Assembly (NCBI GenBank): GCA_964437425.1 | Contig: CAYTGO010000022.1 | Coordinates: 1 to 43,911, forward strand | Reading direction: 5' to 3' | DNA: 43,911 bases | From: Scalindua sp964437425 | GTDB lineage: Bacteria > Planctomycetota > Brocadiia > Brocadiales > Scalinduaceae | Position numbers and translations under genes: made by a program | Shown here: positions 33,687-42,725 of the stretch, piece by piece | How positions within the stretch are numbered: position 1 is the stretch's first letter | Layout of the letters: the number at the start of each line of letters is the position of its first letter | The notes under the pieces: model-generated | Told to the model about the DNA's origin: nothing | The model's input: only the letters and a program-made list of their open reading frames with translations | The model's database searches: none

Positions 33687-35705
33687 ATGCTTATAAAACG
33701 CAGGACAAAGATAATAAATACAAATGGACTACACGCAAGGCCTGCGACGCGTTTTGCAGAAGTAGCTAATAAATTCAATTCAGAGATTTTTGTTAAAACA
33801 GAAAATAAAGAAGAAGTAAACGGAAAAAGCATTATCGACCTCCTTACACTGGGCGCAAAGAGAGGAACCGAATTATTAATAACTGCAGATGGAGAAGACA
33901 AGGAAGTCGCCTTAGACGCATTGGAAGGCCTTGTAAATGACGGATTTAACGAGGACAGCATGGAAACGAGAAAAGGCATTGCTGTTTCTCCGGGTGTAGT
34001 AATAAAAGATGCATTTGTTTTAGAAAGCGAAGGCTTTCGAATTCCACGCCACCTTGTCAAAGAAGAAGAAATCCCTAAAGAAATATCCAGACTGGAAGAA
34101 GCAACCAAAGTAGCATGGGAAGAAATTGAGAAGCTGGAAGATCGTGTTTCAACAAATTTAGGCTCAGAAATTGGTTCTATCTTCGCAACCCACAAATTAA
34201 TGCTTCAAGACAAGCTATTACTGCGTGAGTTCAGCAAAAAAGTAGAACAACACAGGTTTAGCGCTGAATATGCAGTCACATTAGTCTTACGTGTATATAT
34301 AAAAAAATTTGAAAGTGTTGACGACCCTTATCTCGCTGCAAGAGTTGGGGATATATATGACATAGAAAAAAGGCTCTTGAGGAATTTATTGGGAGAGAAA
34401 AGAGAAGAGCTCAAGAACCTTACAGAAGAAGTTGTTGTTGTCGCACATGATCTCAGCCCTTCTCAAATAGCATCTTTAGACACTACAAAAGTACGTGGCT
34501 TTGTGACTGACCTTGGCAGCAGGAATTCGCATGCTGCAATAGTTGCAAGGGCTTTGGGAATACCTGCTGTAGTTGGCCTGGAAACAGCAACAGTTGACGT
34601 ATTTGGCGGAGACCGTGTTATTATAGACGGCAACCGAGGAGATGTGATTGTAAGGCCGGACGAAGAAACCATCAAGGAATATCAATTAATAGAGAAAGAT
34701 TTCCATGTCTTCGAAGAAAAACTCACCTCTGAACTTAAAGATTTACCTGCCGTAACTTTAGATGGCAGAGAGATCACGATATTAGGTAATATCGAATTCC
34801 CTCGTGATATTAGCCCAAATTTAAACCAGGGTGCAGCCGGTATAGGTTTGTATAGAACAGAATTTCTGTTTCTAGGCAGCAATGAATCACCAACAGAAGA
34901 AGAACATTTTAAAGCCTATTCACAATCAGTGCAGGAGTTGGGAGACAGACCGTTAATTATCAGAACCGTTGATTTAGGCGGAGATAAATTCTTCCCTGCA
35001 AACAGCAACACCGAACTTAATCCTTTTCTTGGCTGCAGATCTATTCGCTACTGCCTGGAACACCCAAACGTTTTTAAATCACAACTCAGGGCTATCTTAA
35101 GAGCCTCTGCATTAGGTAACGCAAAAATCATGTTTCCATTAATCTCTTCTTTGCAAGAACTGCGGAAGGCAAAGGATATTGTAAAGGAGGTGATGGAAGA
35201 GCTGAGCCAAAAGGGAATAGATTTTGATGAAAAAATAGAAATTGGTATTATGATTGAGGTACCGTCTGCCGCTATGGTAGCAGACGATCTGGCAAAAGAA
35301 GCTGATTTCTTCAGCATAGGCACAAACGACCTCATTCAATACACTATGGCCGTAGACAGAGGCAATGAGAAAGTTGCCCACCTCTATTCACCAGCTCACC
35401 CGGCAATCTTAAAATTACTGAAGATGATCATAAATGCAGCTGAGGAAAATAATATCAATATTGGGATTTGCGGAGAAATGGGTGGCGAAATTGAATACAC
35501 TATATTATTGTTAGGGTTGGGACTAAGAGAATTCAGTGTCGCTCCCGCTATGATAATACCGGAAGTAAAAAAGATTATCAGGTCCGTCACTTATGAAAGA
35601 GCAAAAGAAGCAGCAGAAACTGTTTGTTCCTACGACGATCCTGCAAAAACGATAGAATACCTTAGGAATATTGTTCGAGAAATCATTCCAGAATTAGTAT
35701 ATTAA
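33687..35705 (+). CDS. HPr-Enzyme I fusion (phosphoenolpyruvate-protein phosphotransferase)
   Basis: 672 residues in one frame. Residues 1-90 are an HPr domain with phospho-His16 in NGLHARPA and a Ser48 in NGKSIIDLLTLGA at the site HPr kinase uses in other bacteria. Residues about 93-672 are Enzyme I: KGIAVSPGVV, the phospho-His282 in GSRNSHAAIVARALGIPAVV, the PEP domain with YRTEFLFLG, FFSIGTNDLIQYTMAVDR and GICGEMGG (active-site Cys). The fusion would move phosphate from PEP to EI to HPr inside one polypeptide and then to PtsN. There is no GAF domain as in PtsP. Confidence 0.93.
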   Translation: MLIKRRTKIINTNGLHARPATRFAEVANKFNSEIFVKTENKEEVNGKSIIDLLTLGAKRGTELLITADGEDKEVALDALEGLVNDGFNEDSMETRKGIAVSPGVVIKDAFVLESEGFRIPRHLVKEEEIPKEISRLEEATKVAWEEIEKLEDRVSTNLGSEIGSIFATHKLMLQDKLLLREFSKKVEQHRFSAEYAVTLVLRVYIKKFESVDDPYLAARVGDIYDIEKRLLRNLLGEKREELKNLTEEVVVVAHDLSPSQIASLDTTKVRGFVTDLGSRNSHAAIVARALGIPAVVGLETATVDVFGGDRVIIDGNRGDVIVRPDEETIKEYQLIEKDFHVFEEKLTSELKDLPAVTLDGREITILGNIEFPRDISPNLNQGAAGIGLYRTEFLFLGSNESPTEEEHFKAYSQSVQELGDRPLIIRTVDLGGDKFFPANSNTELNPFLGCRSIRYCLEHPNVFKSQLRAILRASALGNAKIMFPLISSLQELRKAKDIVKEVMEELSQKGIDFDEKIEIGIMIEVPSAAMVADDLAKEADFFSIGTNDLIQYTMAVDRGNEKVAHLYSPAHPAILKLLKMIINAAEENNINIGICGEMGGEIEYTILLLGLGLREFSVAPAMIIPEVKKIIRSVTYERAKEAAETVCSYDDPAKTIEYLRNIVREIIPELVY

Positions 35706-35802
35706 GGACCAAAAGGCTGGTTTGACTTACCGCAAGACTGGATTTCTGTAATCTCGCCTTTTTCTCATTTTCTTTGCGTATCTACCAAACTTGAGAATAC
35801 TG

Positions 35803-35831
35803 TTGACAGATCAGATATTAGTTACTAGAAT
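35803..35831 (+). promoter_or_regulatory. Promoter of the DUF2344-rng operon
   Basis: TTGACA (35803-35808) and TAGAAT (35826-35831) with a 17-bp spacer. A 7-bp inverted repeat, GACAGAT (35806-35812) and ATCTGTC (35830-35836), brackets the spacer and could be an operator. Confidence 0.7.
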
Positions 35832-35897
35832 CTGTCTAAGTCTAATGGGGCAAATGTGTTGATAAATATTTAATAAGTAAACTAATTTGGCAATATC

Positions 35898-36515
35898 TTG
35901 AGAATTCAAGTTAAATTTATAAAACAGGGGAGCCTGAGATTTATCTCTCATCATAACTTAATGAAGCTTTTCGAAAGGGCAATTCGTAGAGCGAGGATTT
36001 CAGTCAAAATGTCTGAAGGGTATAATCCAAGACCTAAAATTGCATACCCTTTAGCCCTGCCAGTTGGAATCAAAGGTATCGACGAAAAATTGGAAATGGA
36101 ACTTTGTGAGCAAATGGAAGTAACTGAATTAGAAACAAGGCTGAAAAAGCAGCTTCCAGAAAACATACAAATTACATCAGTCGAACCGATTACCAGCAAG
36201 GTAAAATCTACTGTAAAAGACGTAACTTACGTAGTAATACCAAAAGATGGTAAAATGCCAGAGGCAGGCATAACAGACGAACTTTTATCCAAAGATGCTG
36301 TAATAATACAAAGGAAAGGGAAAAAACGTGCCTTCAACATTCGTCCATCAATAGAACGTATTAAATCAGACTCACAATCTATTGATCTGGATCTGAAGAT
36401 GACACCTGAAGGAATGGCCCGACCTGAAGAAGTATTATTACAATTAGGATTGAAAGCTGGCAAAGACTATGAAATTTCAGAAATAGTTAGAAAAAGAGTA
36501 AATCTCTTCTCCTAA
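35898..36515 (+). CDS. DUF2344 protein (radical-SAM-linked family)
   Basis: 205 residues. The N-terminus (KQGSLRFISHHNLMKLFERA, SEGYNPRPKIAYPLALPVGI) matches DUF2344, a family usually fused to or next to a radical SAM protein and next to RNase G and the L21/L27 genes, as here. No radical SAM domain is encoded in this window, so it is a stand-alone form. It starts with TTG at 35898 and ends 35 bp before rng. Molecular function unknown. Confidence 0.85.
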   Translation: MRIQVKFIKQGSLRFISHHNLMKLFERAIRRARISVKMSEGYNPRPKIAYPLALPVGIKGIDEKLEMELCEQMEVTELETRLKKQLPENIQITSVEPITSKVKSTVKDVTYVVIPKDGKMPEAGITDELLSKDAVIIQRKGKKRAFNIRPSIERIKSDSQSIDLDLKMTPEGMARPEEVLLQLGLKAGKDYEISEIVRKRVNLFS

Positions 36516-36550
36516 AGCGCCTGTTAGCACAAGCAAAAGGAGCATACGCA

Positions 36551-38131
36551 ATGAAGAAGAGAATGTTAATAAATGTTGTAGAGCCTGAGGAGAGCAGAAT
36601 CGCCATCTTGGAAGATGGGGTTCTTGAAGAATTATATATAGAAAGGTTCTCTCGCGAGCAAATTGCAGGAAATATATATAAAGGCCGTATTGTCAATATA
36701 GAGCCAAGCATAGAAGCTGCATTTGTAAATATCGGAATCTCAAGAAACGGATTTCTTCACGTTTCAGATGTTAAGAACAATCGCAATGGAAACAATGGGA
36801 ATTCACCAGACAAAGCCGAAAAAACGGACAAGGTAGACAAATCTGATAACTCGGATAAAACTGTCAAGGCGGACAAGCCCGAATCAAAAGGAGGCCGATC
36901 AAGGATCAAGTCCCTGATAAGCCCCGATCAGGAAGTACTTGTCCAGGTCATCAAAGAGGGAATCGGTGAAAAGGGGTCGAGTTTAACAACAAATGTCAGT
37001 ATCCCTGGAAGATTTCTGGTACTTACGCCGGATTCAACTCGTATAGGTGTTTCACGAAAAATTGTTGATGAAACTGAAAGAGCAAGGCTTAAGCAGATAA
37101 TTGAAGAATTAAAACCTCCTCCAAATCTGGGCATGATAGTAAGAACCGCAGGAGAGCGCCAGACAAAGCGTGAGCTATCCAGAGATTTTAATTATCTTCG
37201 CAGGCTGTGGAAGGTTATAGAGAATAAGGAAAAGAAAGCGGAAGTACCTTCCGTGATTTATCAGGAAAGTGATTTAGTAATCCGTACGATTCGGGATATA
37301 TTTTCGACTGATATTAATGAAATTGTCATTGATTCTGAAGCAGTCTTTAAAAAGATAAGATATTTCCTGCGTCTAATAATGCCCAGCTGTGTTAAGAAGC
37401 TGAAACTCTATAACGAACAGGAACCACTGTTTCACAAGTATAATCTTGAACGTGAAATAGAAAAAATAAACAAACGTGAAGTCCGTCTCCCGAGAGGTGG
37501 CTCCATTGTAATAGAACAAACAGAAGCATTGGTGGCAATAGATGTAAATAGTGGAAAATATAGGGAGGAAAACGATCCGGAGAGAACCGCACTCAAAACA
37601 AACCTGAAAGCGGCAAAAGAAATTGCACGACAAGTAAGGCTGAGAGATATTGGTGGAGTCATCATAGTTGACTTCATTGATATGAAAGAAGAAAAAAATA
37701 TGAGGGCTGTTGAGAAAACACTGGAAGCTTCTCTAAAGAGAGATCGTGCAAGAAAGAAAATACTAAAAATATCCAGGTTTGGTATTGTCGAAATGACACG
37801 ACAACGTATCAGGCCCAGCCTTAAGTCAGTAATTTACGAAAGCTGTAAAAACTGTGGAGGTACTGGAGAAACAGAGACTATCGAAAGTACCTGTTTGAGC
37901 CTGATGAGGCAGATAAAATCAATGGTAAATAATCCTAAAACCAAAAAAATAGAGATTACTTCCAGTGATGTAGTCGCAGGATATTTGCTAAACAAGAAAA
38001 GAAAGAAACTTGCTGAACTTGAAGAAAAATTCTCAAAAACCATTATCATAAACGGAATAATCGGACATAAATCTGGTGCAGCAACAATCAATTGTACCGA
38101 TAGCGAAGGAAGTCGAATTGTAACCAGATAA
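36551..38131 (+). CDS. rng: Ribonuclease E/G family endoribonuclease
   Basis: 526 residues. N-terminal S1 domain (NIYKGRIVNIEPSIEAAFVN), RNase H-like part, catalytic DNase I-like part with VAIDVNSGKY and IIVDFIDM (metal-binding Asp residues), and the zinc-link CKNCGGTGETET. It cleaves single-stranded RNA, with roles in rRNA maturation and mRNA decay. Odd point: residues about 75-117, inside the S1 domain, are a low-complexity insert rich in Asn, Lys, Asp and Ser (for example DKAEKTDKVDKSDNSDKTVK). No long degradosome scaffold tail. Part of the DUF2344-rng-rplU-rpmA run. Confidence 0.94.
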   Translation: MKKRMLINVVEPEESRIAILEDGVLEELYIERFSREQIAGNIYKGRIVNIEPSIEAAFVNIGISRNGFLHVSDVKNNRNGNNGNSPDKAEKTDKVDKSDNSDKTVKADKPESKGGRSRIKSLISPDQEVLVQVIKEGIGEKGSSLTTNVSIPGRFLVLTPDSTRIGVSRKIVDETERARLKQIIEELKPPPNLGMIVRTAGERQTKRELSRDFNYLRRLWKVIENKEKKAEVPSVIYQESDLVIRTIRDIFSTDINEIVIDSEAVFKKIRYFLRLIMPSCVKKLKLYNEQEPLFHKYNLEREIEKINKREVRLPRGGSIVIEQTEALVAIDVNSGKYREENDPERTALKTNLKAAKEIARQVRLRDIGGVIIVDFIDMKEEKNMRAVEKTLEASLKRDRARKKILKISRFGIVEMTRQRIRPSLKSVIYESCKNCGGTGETETIESTCLSLMRQIKSMVNNPKTKKIEITSSDVVAGYLLNKKRKKLAELEEKFSKTIIINGIIGHKSGAATINCTDSEGSRIVTR

Positions 38132-38200
38132 ATTTTTATTTGTAAAATAAATTAGCTTTAATACTCACAGACGAGAGAATATTGAAAGGAGATGTGGTAA

Positions 38201-38515
38201 ATGTATGCTGTAATAAGAGAACGCGGGAAACAATACAAGGTTGAACCGGGCAATGTCATCGAAATCGATTTGAAGGATGAGGCCAAAAAAGGTGACACAC
38301 TGGAACACAATGAAGTATTAATGGTATCGAAAGATGGAGAGACGCAGATAGGCGCTCCCACTATTGAAAATGCAAAAGTTATTTCTGAGGTCCAGGGACA
38401 CACAAAAGGAAAGAAACTGACAGTAATGAAATTCCGTCGTCGTAAAGACTCCAGAACGAAAAAGGGACATAGGCAAAAATATACAAAAATCAAAATCACG
38501 GAAATTGTTTCCTGA
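38201..38515 (+). CDS. rplU: 50S ribosomal protein L21
   Basis: 104 residues: MYAVIRERGKQYKVEPGNVI, GAPTIENAKVISEVQGH, and the C-terminal KFRRRKDSRTKKGHRQKYTK. AAAGGAGATG lies upstream of the ATG. Followed by rpmA after 53 bp. Confidence 0.97.
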   Translation: MYAVIRERGKQYKVEPGNVIEIDLKDEAKKGDTLEHNEVLMVSKDGETQIGAPTIENAKVISEVQGHTKGKKLTVMKFRRRKDSRTKKGHRQKYTKIKITEIVS

Positions 38516-38568
38516 TATTTAACACATCAAAAGATATTTTAATTTTTTTGTAACACAAGGAGTAAAAA

Positions 38569-38811
38569 ATGGCTCATAAAAAGGGACAAAGTTCGACTAG
38601 AAACGGAAGAGATAGTAACGCGCAACACCGCGGTATTAAACATTACGGTGGCGAACTGGTGAAAGCTGGTTCTATTCTGGTCAGGCAATGCGGAACAAAA
38701 TTCAAACCTGGCACAAATGTCGGATGTGGCAAGGATTACACATTATTTACCAAGGTAGATGGGGAAGTCAAATTTGAAGCTGGCCGCCGAGTAAGCGTAC
38801 ATCCTGTGTAA
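38569..38811 (+). CDS. rpmA: 50S ribosomal protein L27
   Basis: 80 residues: MAHKKGQSSTRNGRDSNAQH, GIKHYGGELVKAGSILVRQ, GTKFKPGTNVGCGKDYTLF. It starts directly with MAHKKG, without the cleaved N-terminal extension seen in Firmicutes. ACAAGGAGT precedes the ATG. An intrinsic terminator follows. Confidence 0.97.
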   Translation: MAHKKGQSSTRNGRDSNAQHRGIKHYGGELVKAGSILVRQCGTKFKPGTNVGCGKDYTLFTKVDGEVKFEAGRRVSVHPV

Positions 38812-38846
38812 CAAAGGATAGCGGCTGAGCATAGCACATTAAAATT

Positions 38847-38872
38847 AAGGGAGCTTAAAAGCTCCCTTTTTT
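38847..38872 (+). terminator. Intrinsic terminator after rpmA
   Basis: AAGGGAGCT, loop TAAA, AGCTCCCTT followed by a T-run: a 9-bp stem with poly-U tail. It separates rpmA from obgE, which starts only 16 bp later, so obgE needs read-through or its own promoter. Confidence 0.85.
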
Positions 38873-38887
38873 CATATAAAAACAATT

Positions 38888-39949
38888 ATGTTTGTAGATG
38901 AAGTAAGGATTTATGTTAAAGGTGGCGATGGTGGTGATGGCGCTGTAAGCTTTCGCCGTGAAAAGTTTGTACCTCGTGGCGGACCTAACGGAGGAGATGG
39001 CGGCAACGGTGGCAATGTCATCATACGCGCAAACAAAAATATCGATACACTACTAGACATAACATCAAAAGTAAAATTCTTTGCCGAGGATGGGGGTAAA
39101 GGACAGAACAACAACAAAAATGGCAAGGACGGAAAAGACCTGGTCATAAACGTGCCCAAAGGGACATTGATAAAAGATCTTAAAACTGGACGGATAATTA
39201 AAGATCTAAAAGAAAATGATGTATCTATAACTATTGCAAGAGGAGGAAGAAGAGGCAGAGGAAATGCTTATTTCAAATCTCCAACTGATCAGACTCCACG
39301 TTATGCTGAAGATGGAAGAAATGGGCGTGAACGCTGGTTAAGGCTTGAGCTAAAGCTTATCGCGGATATCGGTATAATTGGTTTGCCGAATGCAGGAAAG
39401 TCGACTTTTCTTTCAAGAATCTCATCTGCACGGCCTAAAATTGCAGACTACCCGTTCACAACTTTGCAACCGCAATTGGGAATTGTAGAATTAGACGATT
39501 ATAAAAGATTAGTGTTTGCAGACATTCCCGGACTTATAGAAGGAGCACATAGCGGCTCAGGCCTGGGCAACACATTTCTACGACATATAGAACGGACAAG
39601 AGTCGTTGTCCATTTAATAGATATTTCTGCAACTGATCTTCTGCAAACATACAATCTGGTCAGAAATGAGCTGACACTTTTCAGCACTAAATTGAGTGAA
39701 AAAGCAGAAATAGTCGCCATAAACAAATCCGACATTATGGACATGGAAACCAGTCGTAAAATAGCGGAAGAACTGAGTAAAGAAATATCCAAGCCAGTAT
39801 ACATGATCTCAGCGGTATCAGGAAACAATGTGAAGGAACTAATCAGGGCGGCATCAGACTTATTAGACAAGGAAAATGAAGAGGAACTTTCATACCTGTC
39901 ACTTCCTACAGATCATGAAGCAATTGGCAAAAAGGGATTAACATTTTAA
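38888..39949 (+). CDS. obgE: Obg GTPase
   Basis: 353 residues. Glycine-rich Obg fold (1-158, for example FVPRGGPNGGDGGNGGNV), then the G domain with P-loop GLPNAGKSTF, the switch DYPFTTLQP, DIPGLIEGAHSGSGLG, NKSD and SAVSG. Obg acts in late 50S assembly and stress control. The C-terminal OCT domain is absent, as in many short Obg proteins. The start codon is only 16 bp after a terminator and has no ribosome-binding site. Confidence 0.96.
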   Translation: MFVDEVRIYVKGGDGGDGAVSFRREKFVPRGGPNGGDGGNGGNVIIRANKNIDTLLDITSKVKFFAEDGGKGQNNNKNGKDGKDLVINVPKGTLIKDLKTGRIIKDLKENDVSITIARGGRRGRGNAYFKSPTDQTPRYAEDGRNGRERWLRLELKLIADIGIIGLPNAGKSTFLSRISSARPKIADYPFTTLQPQLGIVELDDYKRLVFADIPGLIEGAHSGSGLGNTFLRHIERTRVVVHLIDISATDLLQTYNLVRNELTLFSTKLSEKAEIVAINKSDIMDMETSRKIAEELSKEISKPVYMISAVSGNNVKELIRAASDLLDKENEEELSYLSLPTDHEAIGKKGLTF

Positions 39950-39973
39950 TATTATTATCTTATCTAAACCCTT

Positions 39974-40723
39974 ATGATACTGGCAGTAGATATTGGTAAT
40001 ACAAACGTTAATATAGGCAGCTTTGCAGGCAAGAAGCTTGCTTCTCACTTTTGTATAGACAACACATCTTTAATCAATCAAAAAGCTAAACTACCCGTTA
40101 AATCATCTCTACTGAATGAAAGTAAAAATATAGTAGTAGCCTCAGTTAATCCTGACATAGAATCACTCTTCTACAAATTCCTTGGAAAAAAGTACAAAAC
40201 AAAAGTACGGAGGATAGGTAGAGAAATAAAACTGAGAATACCAACGCTTGTTGAAAACCCTCATACGGTCGGCATTGACAGGTTATTAAATGCGCTTGCC
40301 GCGTATCGACGAACCAAAACATCTACAATCGTCATCGATTTTGGCACTGCAATAACCATTGACATAGTATCAAAAAAAGGAGAGTTCCTGGGCGGCTTGA
40401 TACTCCCTGGAATAAAGACAAGCGCTTATGCCCTAAATCGACAAACAGCTCTTTTGCCAGAAGTAGAGATAAAACGACCTAAAAAAATTATTGGAAAAAG
40501 TTCGGAAGATGCTATCAAAGCGGGAATCTATTATGGAACTATCGGTTCCGTCAATCACATAATAAAAGAGTTGAACAAAGTTTACGGAGATTTGGAATAT
40601 ACTATTGCAACAGGTGGAGATGCAAAAATATTAAAGATAGAGATTCCGGAAATTGACAAATTTATTCCACGTTTGACTCTGGAAGGAATAAGATTGGCTT
40701 TTGAAGACAATCTTAATTCGTAA
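39974..40723 (+). CDS. coaX: Type III pantothenate kinase
   Basis: First step of coenzyme A synthesis. 249 residues with the ASKHA-fold motifs MILAVDIGNTNVNIGSF, NPHTVGIDRLLNALAAYR, VIDFGTAITIDIVSKKGEFL, GGLILPGI and ATGGDAKIL. 24 bp after obgE and probably co-transcribed. Confidence 0.95.
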   Translation: MILAVDIGNTNVNIGSFAGKKLASHFCIDNTSLINQKAKLPVKSSLLNESKNIVVASVNPDIESLFYKFLGKKYKTKVRRIGREIKLRIPTLVENPHTVGIDRLLNALAAYRRTKTSTIVIDFGTAITIDIVSKKGEFLGGLILPGIKTSAYALNRQTALLPEVEIKRPKKIIGKSSEDAIKAGIYYGTIGSVNHIIKELNKVYGDLEYTIATGGDAKILKIEIPEIDKFIPRLTLEGIRLAFEDNLNS

Positions 40724-40730
40724 AATTGCA

Positions 40731-41156
40731 TTAAACATTCTTTTTCGATGTTTTTTTCAACTTATGAATCAGCACTTTATAACCATCCTCATCTTTCACG
40801 CCATCCAGATCGCCGTCATTTACCAAATGTTCCAAATCATCATAACCCAAATCTATTGCCTTCTCCAAAGCCCCCAACGATTCACTAACCATTTCCAGCA
40901 ATGAAAAACTACAGGCAAGATTGTAGTGCACTAGAGGATCTTCGGGCCTGAGCTTCTCTAATTTCAAATCGACCTCTAACCCTTTCTCGTACATCCCGGT
41001 TGCGGTATATGCATTGCCAAGATACATCAGGCATTCGACATAGGTAGGATATTTGTCAAGAACACCTTCCAGAAACCAAATTGTAAACTCATCATCAGTT
41101 TTTTGGAATTCAGGTGTTTTTAAATCAAATCTGTATTCTGGAATTTCTAGTCTCAT
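40731..41156 (-). CDS. TPR-containing hypothetical protein
   Basis: 141 residues with at least two tetratricopeptide repeats (YVECLMYLGNAYTATGMYEK, DPLVHYNLACSFSLLEMVSE) and a C-terminal part of the type DLEHLVNDGDLDGVKDEDGY common at the end of TPR proteins. No signal peptide, so probably cytoplasmic. Converges on coaX with 7 bp between the stops. Function unknown. Confidence 0.75.
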   Translation of the reverse strand: MRLEIPEYRFDLKTPEFQKTDDEFTIWFLEGVLDKYPTYVECLMYLGNAYTATGMYEKGLEVDLKLEKLRPEDPLVHYNLACSFSLLEMVSESLGALEKAIDLGYDDLEHLVNDGDLDGVKDEDGYKVLIHKLKKTSKKNV

Positions 41157-41555
41157 TTGACAAAAAAAGTGTACTTTCCACTAGCTAAAACTCAACACAA
41201 AACTTGTTTTAGTTTATTGTAAATTGATGTATTGTCAAGCCTGATTTTTAAAAGTAGTTGTCTAAAGCGCTTATGCCTTTCACCTTGACATATTTCTCTG
41301 TGAAACGTAGAATTTATTCTATTAATTCTGTACGTGGTTAGTACAAATAATAATATAAAAGAGCGCTATATGTAATGTTCTGCACAATTCTAAAGTATTA
41401 AATAGATGGGGCTTAAATGACGGGCAGAACCTCATAAGTAATTTGCCCATCCCCGGAAACCAGACCAAAAAGCCTTTCAGACGGATTAGACACATTCGGC
41501 ACTATCTATAAATACAGTAATCCCGTTTTTATAACCCTAGAGATTAGGACTGCCA
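41157..41555. other. Intergenic region and long sucC leader
   Basis: About 400 bp holding the sucC promoter (41285-41313) and a leader of roughly 235 nt. In the leader, GGGCA (41422-41426) can pair with TGCCC (41444-41448), and GATGGG (41405-41410) with CCCATC (41446-41451); both use the same CCC, so the two stems exclude each other. No known riboswitch was recognised. Confidence 0.45.
41285..41313 (+). promoter_or_regulatory. sucCD promoter
   Basis: TTGACA (41285-41290) and TAGAAT (41308-41313) with a 17-bp spacer, the best sigma-70-type match in the window. Confidence 0.7.
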
Positions 41556-42725
41556 TTGAAACTCTACGAATATCAGGCAAGACAAATACTTCATAAATAT
41601 AATATTAATATCCCCAAAGGTGAAGCCGCTATTAACGTGGATGAAGCGGCAAAAATATATAGCCAATTAGGAACTGAGAAATGTGTCATAAAAGCGCAGG
41701 TTCTCGCTGGCGGCAGGGGAAAAGGCGGTGGCGTAAAGATTGTTGAGACACTGGACGAAGCAAAGGCCTTTACTGCTAAATTAGTCGGCTCTCACTTAAT
41801 AACTGCTCAAACAGGAGAAAAGGGAACACTGGTAAATAAAGTCCTCGTAGCAGAAGCCATTGACATAAAAAAAGAGTTATACCTGGCTATCTCAATAGAC
41901 AGAAGCACATCCAAAATCACCATAATGAGCAGTACAGAGGGTGGGACCGAAATAGAGGAAGTTTCCGCAAAGACACCACATAAAATTTTAAAGGAACAAA
42001 TCAACCCATTACTTGGTGTTCTTAATTTCCAGGCACGTCAAATTGCACAGAATCTGAACTTGACTGGATCTTTGGCAACAAAGGGACCCAGCCTGATGAA
42101 AAACCTGTTCAAAATATTCATTGAAAATGACTGCTCTCTTCTTGAAATAAACCCACTGGTCTTGACACCAGAAGATGAGATAGTAGTTTTGGATATAAAA
42201 ATGGACATTGACGATAATGCCCTTTTCCGGCACAAAAATCTTCTGGAAACAAAGGATCTATCAGACGACAGCAGTGCCGAAAATATGGCCTCAGAAGCAG
42301 GACTTAGCTACATTGGTCTGGATGGCAATATAGGCTGCCTGGTGAATGGCGCCGGCCTGGCAATGGCGACGATGGATATTATCAAGTTGTATGGTGGTTC
42401 ACCTGCAAATTTTCTGGACGTGGGAGGTGATGCACCGGTTGAGAAAGTAACAACAGCCTTTGAAATAATCTTTACAGACCCTCATGTTGCAGGTGTATTA
42501 GTAAATATCTTCGGAGGCATCATGAAGTGCGATATTGTTGCCGAAGGGATAATCCATGCCATAGAAAAAGTTGACATTAAAGTGCCTCTCGTAGTCAGGC
42601 TGGAGGGCACAAATGTTGAAATCGCCAGAAAAATGTTAGATGATTCCAAGCTTAACATAATTTTTGCCGATAGTATGAAAGATGCATCTGAAAAAATAAT
42701 TAAAGCTGTAAATGAAAACAAATGA
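41556..42725 (+). CDS. sucC: Succinyl-CoA synthetase beta subunit
   Basis: 389 residues, the standard length. ATP-grasp N-terminus (MKLYEYQARQILHKYNINIP, KAQVLAGGRGKGGGVKI), LLEINPLVLTPEDEIVVLD, and the ligase domain with GCLVNGAGLAMATMDII, FLDVGGDAP and VNIFGGIMKCDIVAEGI. With SucD it converts succinyl-CoA to succinate with nucleotide phosphorylation, or the reverse. The start is TTG at 41556 with AGGA upstream; the stop overlaps the sucD ATG by 4 bp. Confidence 0.97.
   Translation: MKLYEYQARQILHKYNINIPKGEAAINVDEAAKIYSQLGTEKCVIKAQVLAGGRGKGGGVKIVETLDEAKAFTAKLVGSHLITAQTGEKGTLVNKVLVAEAIDIKKELYLAISIDRSTSKITIMSSTEGGTEIEEVSAKTPHKILKEQINPLLGVLNFQARQIAQNLNLTGSLATKGPSLMKNLFKIFIENDCSLLEINPLVLTPEDEIVVLDIKMDIDDNALFRHKNLLETKDLSDDSSAENMASEAGLSYIGLDGNIGCLVNGAGLAMATMDIIKLYGGSPANFLDVGGDAPVEKVTTAFEIIFTDPHVAGVLVNIFGGIMKCDIVAEGIIHAIEKVDIKVPLVVRLEGTNVEIARKMLDDSKLNIIFADSMKDASEKIIKAVNENK

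Noticed and set aside
35706..35765. Terminator after the HPr-EI gene (AAAAGGC ... GCCTTTT)
   Set aside because: The loop would be more than 35 nt and the stem only 7 bp; too weak to call.
41400..41470. Known riboswitch class in the sucC leader
   Set aside because: No match to conserved cores I can recall (c-di-GMP, SAM, THF); only simple pairings are visible.
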